From NCBI GenBank assembly GCA_001247695.2, contig LGRX02035483.1:186001-250000 (forward strand): DNA of 64,000 nt, written 5' to 3'. The stretch's first letter is position 1. Every line of letters starts with the position of its first letter. The notes beneath the pieces were generated by a model. It was not told the DNA's origin. It saw nothing but the letters and a program-made list of their open reading frames with translations, and made no database searches. Both the position numbers and the translations under genes were made by a program. This stretch comes from Cymbomonas tetramitiformis (lineage: Eukaryota; Chlorophyta; Pyramimonadophyceae; Pyramimonadales; Pyramimonadaceae). Below are positions 37,074 through 45,294 of this stretch, one piece after another.

Positions 37074-38075
37074 ATGAGTGAACAAAAATTATCTTCGTGT
37101 TTTGCGGAGTTCCCCACCGCGGTTTCGCCGGGTGCAAAAATGACTAAGACCAAGCAAAGCTGCTACAAGCAGATGTGGCAGATCGTCGATAACGAGCATG
37201 CTAAGTTGCTGCCGTCCACCCTGTACTGCCAAGCGCTAGATGTGTACGAGGAAGCAACAAAGAAGTTTTGCGCGCGCATGCACGTTCTGTTGAAACCGAG
37301 CGAAGAATTGCCGTCAATTTCAGAGTTAATGCAGGAATGCGTCGCAGTTCAGAAGGCGTTCCTGCAGATGACGAACTGCTACCACGTATGCAGCGTCCAA
37401 TTTAACGAGGTCATGAACATCGACGAGCTTGGCGACACGCCGGAATGCATCTCCAACAACCACCGAATGCTTTTCTGTTTCATGAAGGAGCAGGAAACCG
37501 AGAGCCTTGCTGCTTTGCAAAACTTAACCGATTGCATCTACAAATTGTGCTGTATGCAATCGGAGTTTCAAAGCCAAACGGCGGATCAGCCTGTCGAAAA
37601 CAAGCTTTGCCTGCAACGCATGTGTTACGAAGTCTGCACCTTAATGAGCGGAGGGTGCGACGATTGCAAGCGCAAGGAGGTATGCGAAAAGCTGGCGCTC
37701 GGCATGGCCATCCACTGCGTGCAGAACATGCAAAAGTCGCTGCACGCGCCCGGGATGAACAAGTTGATTTGCGAAGCTGTATCTCTGTGCGGAACCGTCC
37801 TTAAGTTGAGTGTCGGGTTGGAGCGCCACATCGACTCCATGCGGACCGCGTGTAACTTTCGGCGAATCTGCCTCAATATGTGTTCTCCGGAATTAGTCAC
37901 GCAATGCATGCGGTCCATGCAGGTGTCTCGGGATTGCGCAAAGCCCATGGATCTGATGAATTTTATGCAAAAGGTAGTAACCAAATCCAAGGACACGACG
38001 CTCACGATGCAGATCGATTTACCGACCGCAGATAAATCGTCGCTGGCGAGTATGATCGCAAATACGAGCAAATGA
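37074..38075 (+). CDS. Cysteine-rich helical protein, 333 aa
   Basis: ATG 37074, TATAAATA box 67 bases upstream. Roughly one residue in eleven is Cys, many in C-x2-3-C pairs (LCCMQSE, CDDCKRKEVC, HVCSVQ). The sequence is otherwise helical, with no signal peptide or membrane segment. High expression is suggested by the clean promoter. Could be a disulphide-linked structural protein or a metal binder. No family recognised. Confidence 0.85.
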   Translation: MSEQKLSSCFAEFPTAVSPGAKMTKTKQSCYKQMWQIVDNEHAKLLPSTLYCQALDVYEEATKKFCARMHVLLKPSEELPSISELMQECVAVQKAFLQMTNCYHVCSVQFNEVMNIDELGDTPECISNNHRMLFCFMKEQETESLAALQNLTDCIYKLCCMQSEFQSQTADQPVENKLCLQRMCYEVCTLMSGGCDDCKRKEVCEKLALGMAIHCVQNMQKSLHAPGMNKLICEAVSLCGTVLKLSVGLERHIDSMRTACNFRRICLNMCSPELVTQCMRSMQVSRDCAKPMDLMNFMQKVVTKSKDTTLTMQIDLPTADKSSLASMIANTSK

Positions 38076-38189
38076 AGTGTCCCACCAAATCTATTTACCG
38101 CAGAAAAAAGACGCGAAAGGATTTGCGCTCGTGAGGTATTCTTGTCTATCTTAGGCAGCAATCCGTATTAAGCGTTACAGGTGTTATTA

Positions 38190-38290
38190 AGACTCGATTT
38201 TTGGTAGGTGTGGAAATTTCATATAAATGAGATCCCACTATTTACATCGACCATAATATTATTGATATGTATCATAGTACGCGTTACCCA
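38190..38290 (+). repeat. Palindromic dispersed repeat, copy 8
   Basis: Forward copy: GACTCGATTTTTGGTAGGTG, then GAGATCCCACTATTTACATC, then GACCATAATATTATTGATAT. Between convergent gene ends at 38075 and 38358. Confidence 0.75.
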
Positions 38291-38357
38291 GCGTTTAACG
38301 TATGAAGTCGGTGACGATATGTGCAATGTTAAAAAGCTCACTGCCAAACCAGATCTG

Positions 38358-39629
38358 CTATGCTTTATACGAGTCAGGAAGAGTTGAAGATTTATCGATC
38401 GCGTCTATTTCAAACATGCATTTCTCAAAGATCAACTGCGCGTACTGTTTTGCAACGAGACGTATTTCCTGCTTTGTGGATTCGTATGCGGATCTAATTT
38501 TTGATGACGCGATTTGATGGACGTCGGCATCGATCCTATCTTTCTTTCCTTCCAAATTCGCCTCAGCACAGAGCGTGTTGGGTTCCATGACGACCGCGCA
38601 TTGTTGTTCACTCGGCAGACTTGTTTGCTGAAAGGTGTTCGTCTGCGAGGCGTCACGCTCCTCTCCTCTTGGCGCATCGTCTATGAAGAATCTCTTAAAC
38701 AACGGCAACACGTCGCTCACCATTTCAGACCTCGTGACAATCTTGAAAGACGAATCCGGTTTGGAAGAGTATACGTGCGGCGCACAAATTTGATCTCCCA
38801 CCATAGCGTCCATCATTTGGTGCACGCAGCACGCGACGTGTTTGTCAAAGTGTGTATCGAAAAGTGTCTCGCTTTGCTCTTTGTCATCACCAACGCTCAA
38901 CATGTCGTACAGCGGAAACAGAAACTCCGAGTCGTCCGTATTCGGTCGCGTCTTTTTTGCCTTAATGCAGAATGAATGCATTGTGTTGGATTTGTTCGAA
39001 GCTGGCCGCTTGCGCGATTTTCCGCTCGCTTGAATCTGCTTTTCAGAAACGGTGTTGGACGTATTTCCCGACCTTGGTCTCACCTGGTTGTGGTAGTAAC
39101 GTGTACATACCAAAGGCGCGACAGCACCTTCGGGAAAGTTGTCAAATTTGCTGCAACGATTGTTGCCGGCGACGGCGTGGTTATCGTGCTCGGCCGCGAA
39201 TGATTGACGATGCAACCTATCGGCCAGATTGAGAGGTAGACGCGGACAACTCTCCCCGCGCTTCAAATCTTTGATCCAAATGAAGCTCTGAAACATTTTA
39301 CGAGAATATTTCTTAGCGAAATCGACTTGGCTATATTCATGTTTTATATATCGATAAGCTTGACTTGCGACGATGGGTATGTGTTCATTGAACTGCTTGC
39401 TCTGTAGCTGTTTTTTGAATAGAACTTGCAGTTTCTTATATTCCTCCCACGTATGCTGCGATCCGATCTGCGCGACGTAATACGCAAGATTGTTAACTTT
39501 TATCATTTCTATGCTACTTCGCGGATCCGGTGGTTCGGTGTACTCTTCAGGACGCCGCAACATTTTCATCCATTCGTTATGTTCTTCTTTTCTCTTATTG
39601 CTTTTCATATCTGACCCGCTGCGCCCCAT
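38358..39629 (-). CDS. Unknown protein, 423 aa
   Basis: ATG 39629 (MGRSGSDMKS), with a TATATATA box about 108 bases upstream at 39737-39744. Basic N-terminus, a helical block (residues 40-140) and a linker with a KSRKRPASNK nuclear-signal-like stretch. The C-terminal half is acidic/Ser rich and ends in a helix (IRSAYESTKQEIRLVAKQYA). No enzyme motif. Possibly a nuclear DNA-binding or tegument protein. Confidence 0.8.
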   Translation of the reverse strand: MGRSGSDMKSNKRKEEHNEWMKMLRRPEEYTEPPDPRSSIEMIKVNNLAYYVAQIGSQHTWEEYKKLQVLFKKQLQSKQFNEHIPIVASQAYRYIKHEYSQVDFAKKYSRKMFQSFIWIKDLKRGESCPRLPLNLADRLHRQSFAAEHDNHAVAGNNRCSKFDNFPEGAVAPLVCTRYYHNQVRPRSGNTSNTVSEKQIQASGKSRKRPASNKSNTMHSFCIKAKKTRPNTDDSEFLFPLYDMLSVGDDKEQSETLFDTHFDKHVACCVHQMMDAMVGDQICAPHVYSSKPDSSFKIVTRSEMVSDVLPLFKRFFIDDAPRGEERDASQTNTFQQTSLPSEQQCAVVMEPNTLCAEANLEGKKDRIDADVHQIASSKIRSAYESTKQEIRLVAKQYAQLIFEKCMFEIDAIDKSSTLPDSYKA

Positions 39630-39736
39630 TGTTGTTTCGATGCGCGTAAGATACAGCAACGGCCCGCGGATGTACAGCAAATGTAAACGACCAAAGTTTG
39701 CGCTTATGCGTGTCTCGAGTCACAAATATGCACACA

Positions 39737-39744
39737 TATATATA
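39737..39744 (-). promoter_or_regulatory. TATATATA box of the 39629(-) gene
   Basis: TATATATA about 108 bases before ATG 39629. Confidence 0.5.
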
Positions 39745-39854
39745 CGTAGACGCGCGTACAAGCGTGCGTGATAAAAATTATTAACGTGTACTTGCGATCG
39801 TCGCATCTGTACATTACTTTTATATAAGAGTAACAAAACATCTCGGGCGCAAAA

Positions 39855-40358
39855 ATGGAAAGCATGCGCATGCCATCTCATTATATTGCCGTAGATTTGT
39901 TTGCAAAGTTTGCACAGCTTGGTATTTTGATAGCATCTCTTGTAATTATATGGAACGACCGCGATTATAAAGTAGCTTACCAATTGGTAAGTATCTCTTA
40001 TATCGTGGCGACCGTGAGTCTTTTGTATCAATTTGATAACTCTCTGTCTCCGACGCTTTACCAAGGGCGCTTCATCGTACACGCCGTGTTCGTTCTATTG
40101 CCAAGCCTAACGGTATTCGTCGAGCACGAGGACCACCTGTATTTGCGCATATTCAGTTTACTGGCAATATTTATTTTATCGCTGGAAATCGTTCTTTTGA
40201 TACGGTCGTACGTAATACAAAAAACAAACAGTAAGACCTCTAACGTTTCGAAGACGGAGGACATCGAACTGGCCCAACTTATGGCTTTTCAGAATGCGCA
40301 TCTTGAAGATACGGACACGACGAAGTCAAAGGACGCCGTGTCTAAACGGTCGCGCTAA
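39855..40358 (+). CDS. Four-pass small membrane protein, unknown
   Basis: 167 residues from ATG 39855. Hydrophobic segments at about 12-32, 42-60, 72-88 and 97-118, then a polar C-terminal tail of about 45 residues rich in Ser, Thr, Asp and Lys. Layout like MARVEL/tetraspan proteins but no motif. Likely envelope or host-membrane protein. Confidence 0.8.
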   Translation: MESMRMPSHYIAVDLFAKFAQLGILIASLVIIWNDRDYKVAYQLVSISYIVATVSLLYQFDNSLSPTLYQGRFIVHAVFVLLPSLTVFVEHEDHLYLRIFSLLAIFILSLEIVLLIRSYVIQKTNSKTSNVSKTEDIELAQLMAFQNAHLEDTDTTKSKDAVSKRSR

Positions 40359-40449
40359 CCTTAAGTTGAAGTCTATCTGCTGCGAGTTTGAAGTCGAGCT
40401 CCAAGTGAAGTGCGTTCCTGAGATAGATTGCTGCGTGTTACATTATTTT

Positions 40450-40565
40450 TTGTAAGGGGTTGGGGCCCGGTTTGGCATTGGATTTTGAATATTGTATCGT
40501 TAACACGTAACAATCATCTTACGATTGACGTAAAGAGTGAGGGATGTTGCGAAGTCTTTGGAAAA
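40450..40565 (-). repeat. Palindromic dispersed repeat, copy 9
   Basis: Reverse copy with GCATTGGATTTTGAATATTG, GTTAACACGTAACAATCATC, GACGTAAAGAGTGAGGGATG, preceded by a forward half-site TTTTGTAAGGGGTTGGGGC. Lies in the gap 40359-40800. Confidence 0.7.
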
Positions 40566-40800
40566 GAGAATCCACGATGCGTCCAGTTGGTCGATGCATT
40601 GGCAGAGAGGGAAAATATAAACAGGAAGTAAAATCCAAGGCGAAAACGTGGTAACGAGCTTGTCATCTAAAACCTAGGGAGAACATTTGCACAGAATGCT
40701 TGACATACTCAAAAACGATTGAGAAGAGTTCGCAAGACCGGCTTTAAGAGTGAGAAAGTTATAAATATGGTTACACGGAGTGTCGCGTGCGAGAAAGGTG

Positions 40801-41034
40801 ATGTCTGTCGAAATTAAACTACCCCACTCACCCGACGAATCTAAAGCGGATTGTTCGCCGCCCATCGCAGATGGCGCAAACGCAAAAACGACGTGTAAAA
40901 ATGATACGATTGCGGCGTACGATTTCGTCAAAACGGGAATGCAACTGGCGCTGAACGAAATTCCGTACTCGGCTCCTCGCTGGCGCGGATGCTTCAATTG
41001 CCGATTTTCGATAGCTGCGCACAGCTTATTATGA
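40801..41034 (+). CDS. Small unknown protein, 77 aa
   Basis: ATG 40801, with TATAAATA at 40760-40767 about 35-40 bases upstream. Polar N-terminus, C-terminal Cys pair (RGCFNCRF). A longer minus-strand frame overlaps it; I prefer this one because of the promoter and composition. No family recognised. Confidence 0.4.
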   Translation: MSVEIKLPHSPDESKADCSPPIADGANAKTTCKNDTIAAYDFVKTGMQLALNEIPYSAPRWRGCFNCRFSIAAHSLL

Positions 41035-41206
41035 AAGTGAGGCATCCGCGTGTACTAACCAGACAGCATTATCCAGTATTTTCCAGCCTATAAAAATGCG
41101 ATTCCGCCCGCAAAGAAGTTAAATTTCAATCTATACATACACACGCTGTGCATCGCGCAACTAGCACGTGATTCCGATACTTCGCTTGTCGTTCGCGTTT
41201 TCAACG

Positions 41207-42061
41207 ATGCGCGCGTTGACGAAATCATCGACACCCTTCGTGTTTATCGCTATCTGCATCTTCCCTTTGAAACTCGCACGGGTAGTCGCAACGCCGATCG
41301 CGGCCAAACAAAGAAGCCGAGACTCGCTCGACACAGCGAGGATCCCGAGGGTGATCAATAAATTTTTCTTCCAACACTCCGGCGAGCTCGTCAACCTCTC
41401 CTCGCACGAGAAATGGCGAGAGGCACACACGACCTGGACCAAGAGAAATCCGGGGTACCGGCTGCGGTATTGGTCCGTCGACGACGCGCGTCTGCACCTG
41501 ACTTCGCGACATCCGCCGATCTATCTTCGAACGTTCGAGTGCTTGCGCGCGTATTCCAACAAGGCAGATTTTTTTCGGTACGTGCTCCTGCATGATGAGG
41601 GCGGGTGGTACTCGGATTGGAAACAAGTGTGTTTGAAGGTCGGTCTCCTAGACTCTTTAATGGCCACGGGAAAGCTAGATTTCTTCTTCTTCGACGAAGG
41701 CGCGGGGGTCAAGCTGAAGAATCGGTCAAGAGTTCAGAACGCGTTCTTCGGCGTGGAGAAAAATAACTTGTTTTTGAAGAGAGCTATCCAACGCACCATT
41801 AAGAACACCAAAAAGAAGCTTTACGCTTATCCGACCGTCCTACACGTGTCCGGTCCGGGGTTACTGGGAAATGTCTACGCGCACGAGCAGCACCGAACGA
41901 ACATTTCCGAGGATGACTATTATTTTGGCAATTACTTTTATCACCGCAACGAACGCGTAGTGCAACACAAATGCGACGCGTGCACAAAAAACCAAGACTG
42001 GGCGCACGGTAACAACTACAACACTCTGTGGAATAGGAAGAAGTTTTACTGCGAAAAATAA
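41207..42061 (+). CDS. OCH1-like glycosyltransferase with altered DxD motif
   Basis: 284 residues from ATG 41207 (an upstream GTG frame is ignored). Signal anchor at about 9-28. Then the glycosyltransferase sugar-binding fold of the OCH1/alpha-1,4-GlcNAc-transferase group: IPRVINKFFF (46-55), the W-x3-NPGYRLRYWSVDD segment (77-93) and a NKADFFRYVLLHDEGGWYSDWK block (118-139). The family normally reads GG-x-Y-x-D-x-D; here the second Asp is Lys139. The C-terminal part with VSGPGLLGN fits the family. Probably Golgi-type sugar transfer onto viral glycoproteins, unless the changed motif abolishes activity. Confidence 0.85.
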   Translation: MRALTKSSTPFVFIAICIFPLKLARVVATPIAAKQRSRDSLDTARIPRVINKFFFQHSGELVNLSSHEKWREAHTTWTKRNPGYRLRYWSVDDARLHLTSRHPPIYLRTFECLRAYSNKADFFRYVLLHDEGGWYSDWKQVCLKVGLLDSLMATGKLDFFFFDEGAGVKLKNRSRVQNAFFGVEKNNLFLKRAIQRTIKNTKKKLYAYPTVLHVSGPGLLGNVYAHEQHRTNISEDDYYFGNYFYHRNERVVQHKCDACTKNQDWAHGNNYNTLWNRKKFYCEK

Positions 42062-42079
42062 AAGGAAATCGCGGTAGAA

Positions 42080-42102
42080 GTATATATATATATATATATA
42101 TC
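42080..42102. repeat. (TA)n microsatellite
   Basis: About eleven TA units just after the glycosyltransferase stop and about 65-85 bases before ATG 42166; a length-variable version of the usual TATATATA box. Confidence 0.85.
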
Positions 42103-42165
42103 ACGTAATTTCGTTATTTTTCTCAGACACGGATTTCTTATCCAACTTTGCGATATCTGCACTCG

Positions 42166-42345
42166 ATGGCGCGTGCGTTACACGCGGGACATCTGTTATC
42201 CTTTGCGACAATCGTGCTTTTTTTGTTTGTCTCGATCGGCGCCACGCGCACGTCGTTTGTTTTCTTCGGAGACCCGAAACTACTGATCCTAGACGCCGAC
42301 CGTAATCGCACGTACACCATTAACGAAACAAGCCTTCTTGTATGA
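42166..42345 (+). CDS. Small membrane or secreted protein, 59 aa
   Basis: ATG 42166. Residues 7-24 form a clear hydrophobic signal or membrane segment, then GDPKLLILDADRNRTYTI with an N-glycosylation site (NRT) and another at NET. The (TA)n run lies about 65-85 bases upstream. An antisense frame covers the same bases but lacks features. Confidence 0.5.
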   Translation: MARALHAGHLLSFATIVLFLFVSIGATRTSFVFFGDPKLLILDADRNRTYTINETSLLV

Positions 42346-42956
42346 TGCGCACTCGCTAAAATGTCGGGCCATCGATTGCATATGCCAGAATAATATATTA
42401 AAGATTGCGCAATGTATAATACAAAGTCAGGTAGATCTGAGCATATCGTCCATGCTTCGTGGAGTATGCTTCCTATTGCTTGTAAAGACTGCGTTCTTCG
42501 CCCGATGGATTTTGATTTCATGGGGAAGAGCAACTGCTCAAAACAAGTTACTTTCTGGTTTATTTCCTAACCACCGTGTTTGCATATCTGGTTTGTTTGT
42601 GGTGTCGAAGCATCGGATTGTGACGGCTTACCGGCCTGACACACTTCTCTAACAGCTTAAGGTTTATTCGGGGTATACTCTTTCCTAGTGAGTGTGACGG
42701 TCAACATATCTGTCTCTACCAAAGTCAACTGGGGAAAGCATTCCACACTATTAAGCATACCAGATTAGTTTGCACGCTTACAAAAATATAACTCTTAAGG
42801 TGACAAGTTGGTATTTCGTTACGACGATCGTAATATATATGCATGCGCGGTTCTAATTGAAAAGTGATCCGTGAGAGATCATTAAAAAAGCGCATCGTCA
42901 CAATGCGTTTGTAGCGATGCACATCATGAATCGACTCTAATCACGCGACAAGTGAA
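42346..42956. other. Intergenic gap
   Basis: 611 bases with no supported gene. A plus-strand frame of about 100 codons (42338-42652) has no ATG and low credibility. TAATATATATGC at 42830-42841 could be the TATA box for ATG 42957. Confidence 0.4.
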
Positions 42957-43313
42957 ATGAAACATAAGTGTCGAATGGATTCTTTCTTTCCTAGCAATCA
43001 AAATCGCTATGTGACGGTTTCTAGTGTTGTACCGAAAGTCGACGCATCATCTTTAGGATCCCAAAAACTACGAATTCGTACAATACTTTACCAAGCTCCT
43101 TTCTTGGGTAAATCGATGAGTATGTTTTTCGGTTTGTGTTTGCTCGTGTACCTGTTGTACAACATGATTTACATGCAGCTAAAAAAGATGACCGAAACAG
43201 ACACAGATCGCGCGGGTCTCGACATGGCGTTTGTTCAAATGTCCGACACGGAACACAAAGCCGACGTTGTCGTAAACGCGATCGGTCTAACATCGCCTTT
43301 GCAAAACGAGTAA
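42957..43313 (+). CDS. Single-pass membrane protein, 118 aa
   Basis: ATG 42957. Polar N-terminus of about 50 residues, one membrane segment (about 54-74, SMFFGLCLLVYLLYNMIYM), then a polar tail of 44 residues. No family recognised. First of a plus-strand run leading into the protease and scaffold genes. Confidence 0.7.
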   Translation: MKHKCRMDSFFPSNQNRYVTVSSVVPKVDASSLGSQKLRIRTILYQAPFLGKSMSMFFGLCLLVYLLYNMIYMQLKKMTETDTDRAGLDMAFVQMSDTEHKADVVVNAIGLTSPLQNE

Positions 43314-43617
43314 CGGATGTCGTATGCCGTACAAAACATTCGTACGTCCAAACGTTTCTGCATACCGCGGATACTGCGTGCAAGTTCTGATCTTTGGAAT
43401 TCGTATAAATATATCTCACGGGCGTTGTTCTGGCGCTTCGTCAATATGTACACGACTTCTTGGGTACATACATATCGATTGTGAACTCGAAATTAAGCGA
43501 CGCATCGATAAGCCGCATCGACGATGCCTTGATAAGTAGCATCGAACTTGATTTTTGTATACCAAGCACCTTTTTGTCGATTCTTAACAAAACCTGTACC
43601 TTCTGGGTCGGTGAGCG
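43314..43617. other. Leader gap before the capsid protease
   Basis: 304 bases. Short plus-strand frames here lack ATG or credible composition. The stretch GCATCGATAAGCCGCATCGA, repeated in variant form at 43501-43550, is a local imperfect repeat. Confidence 0.35.
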
Positions 43618-44097
43618 ATGTCGCGCAACTTTACAGGCTGCATCTATTCCAACCCGCCGTTGACTAAGGTAGATGCGAGATTTACGGACCTCACAAAAGA
43701 CGAATTGAAAAGTATGAAATTGATTGGATTACCCATTAAAGTGGAACACGCCGGTCCTTGCAGAGGAGTAATAACAAACCAAAGTACGAACGAAGAAAAT
43801 GGATACACCACGATCACTTTCAATATTGACGAAGGATACGCTGGTGATGCTCTGATCAAATTGATCAAGTGCGGCAGTCTTCCGGATCTGAGTTTGTGCC
43901 ACAACCTATACGGCGATTCGGACATGTCCTTCGATGCGTGGGAGAAGGAACCGGTGGAAGTTAGCTTGTGCCTACAGGGAGCACGGGAGGGCACACACGT
44001 CTGCAAAGTAGAGTGCTCACGCGCCGCGTCCGTCGGCAAACAAAAATATTGCGCACAGGTAGACGACCCTGTGTTTACACGTAGCGGGGCAGTATAA
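43618..44097 (+). CDS. Herpesvirus-type capsid maturation protease (assemblin, S21-like)
   Basis: 159 residues from ATG 43618. The order and spacing of motifs match the herpesvirus assemblin fold: an N-terminal GCIYSN strand, LPIKVEH with His44 (family LP-x-x-x-x-H), an LSL segment with candidate nucleophile Ser92, and the signature V-x-L-C-x-x-G-x-R-x-GT (VSLCLQGAREGT, 115-126). In herpesviruses a His stands before V-x-L-C as third catalytic residue; here it is Glu114. The protein lacks the fused C-terminal scaffold; that role probably belongs to the next gene, 78 bases downstream. Expected to trim the scaffold during capsid maturation. Confidence 0.8.
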   Translation: MSRNFTGCIYSNPPLTKVDARFTDLTKDELKSMKLIGLPIKVEHAGPCRGVITNQSTNEENGYTTITFNIDEGYAGDALIKLIKCGSLPDLSLCHNLYGDSDMSFDAWEKEPVEVSLCLQGAREGTHVCKVECSRAASVGKQKYCAQVDDPVFTRSGAV

Positions 44098-44175
44098 ATA
44101 CCCTCGTCGCGTGCGACGTCACTAATTAAACTCGATTGATCTAATTTGACATATCTGCACACACAGATCGTAAAA

Positions 44176-45150
44176 ATGAGCGCCGGTGGCATGACCAACG
44201 ACGTACAGACGCTTCCTGCGGCGGACGACACAAGTGCGAGCCGTACCGTCGGTCAGCTCAAGACCGGAGAGGAACCTGGAGGTATCGTTACCACAAAAAG
44301 TCGAGATGCCTCAGGCAGGTTTGTACGGTTCGAAGACGACCCATCACAGGAAACTTCGCAGAACACTGTAACTCCTGGCAATTCTGCAGATGAGTTGATC
44401 AACATAGCAGATATGGTGGAAACTCTCGCTAAGGATATACCGGAAGATAAACGAAAGGATCTGGCGGGAGCTTTTGAGAAAATGACCAAAATGCAAATGG
44501 ATATCTACAAACAGCTCAACACCGTGACATCCACGAACAAAGAACTGAGGAGTATGTACGAAGATGTAAAGAAGGATAATAAAAGGATGTTGGACGAGCG
44601 TGAAGTGCAGTACGGCGACATGGCTTCGCAAATAACCGACGCGATCAACGATATCTATACGCAGTACGATGGTACGCCTATGGATGATAAATCCAAACGA
44701 GAGCTCAGCAAGCATCTCTGTGGTAACAACGAACTTGTCAAAACCTTACGCGGATTGCCAGCGGCAACTGTTGCGATGAGCGCCCAAAGGCAGCTTCTTG
44801 ACGTTGGTAACCAGCTTCGCGTCGCTACAAAATCGCACGCCGAAGCAAACGAGAGTGATCTCACCGCAAAACTTCGAGAATATCAGAAGGAACTTTCAAA
44901 CTTGCGCAGCGCCGGGGCCTCGCAACAAGTTATTCTCAACCAGGATCACACAAGCAACACACTCGCGAATCCAAATCGAATGGTGTCTGTTTCAGCGTCC
45001 GAGAGCAAATACAAGGAAGCGTACAGTCTGCTACCACCGGCATTGAGAGATGGTATAAAGAGCTACGACACCTCCTGCGGTATTGGGCGAATTGTTCCAG
45101 ACGATTTCAACGGAGACGTTGTAGGGTCCAAACGACAACGTATACAATAG
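44176..45150 (+). CDS. Coiled-coil scaffold-like protein
   Basis: 324 residues from ATG 44176 (MSAGGMTNDV). Almost entirely polar and helical, with long coiled coil in residues 85-150 and 205-245, disordered N- and C-termini and no Cys-rich or membrane part. The C-terminus has a basic GSKRQRIQ end. Its place right after the assemblin-like protease, on the same strand, is where a capsid scaffold is expected in tailed phages and herpesviruses. Function inferred from position and composition. Confidence 0.75.
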   Translation: MSAGGMTNDVQTLPAADDTSASRTVGQLKTGEEPGGIVTTKSRDASGRFVRFEDDPSQETSQNTVTPGNSADELINIADMVETLAKDIPEDKRKDLAGAFEKMTKMQMDIYKQLNTVTSTNKELRSMYEDVKKDNKRMLDEREVQYGDMASQITDAINDIYTQYDGTPMDDKSKRELSKHLCGNNELVKTLRGLPAATVAMSAQRQLLDVGNQLRVATKSHAEANESDLTAKLREYQKELSNLRSAGASQQVILNQDHTSNTLANPNRMVSVSASESKYKEAYSLLPPALRDGIKSYDTSCGIGRIVPDDFNGDVVGSKRQRIQ

Positions 45151-45159
45151 ACCAAGAAC

Positions 45160-45202
45160 CGGTTTTTGATAAGCGTGGATCCTTGGCGATCTTGAATACC
45201 GA
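45160..45202 (+). repeat. Partial dispersed repeat, copy 10
   Basis: ACCGGTTTTTGATAAGCGTG resembles only the outer end of the family core. Lies between convergent ends at 45150 and 45295. Weak match. Confidence 0.35.
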
Positions 45203-45294
45203 GAAGAGTACTTCACGCGTGGAATGTTAGATGCTTTATAGATTTAATGAAGATGCGATCATGTACAGCTCGTATAATCAAATTCTCAAAACGC

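Noticed and set aside
40674..41045. Minus-strand frame of 123 codons
   Set aside because: Competes with the plus-strand 77-aa gene that has a TATA box; kept out with modest confidence.
42138..42533. Minus-strand frame of 131 codons
   Set aside because: Overlaps a better plus-strand gene with signal peptide; no start context or motif.
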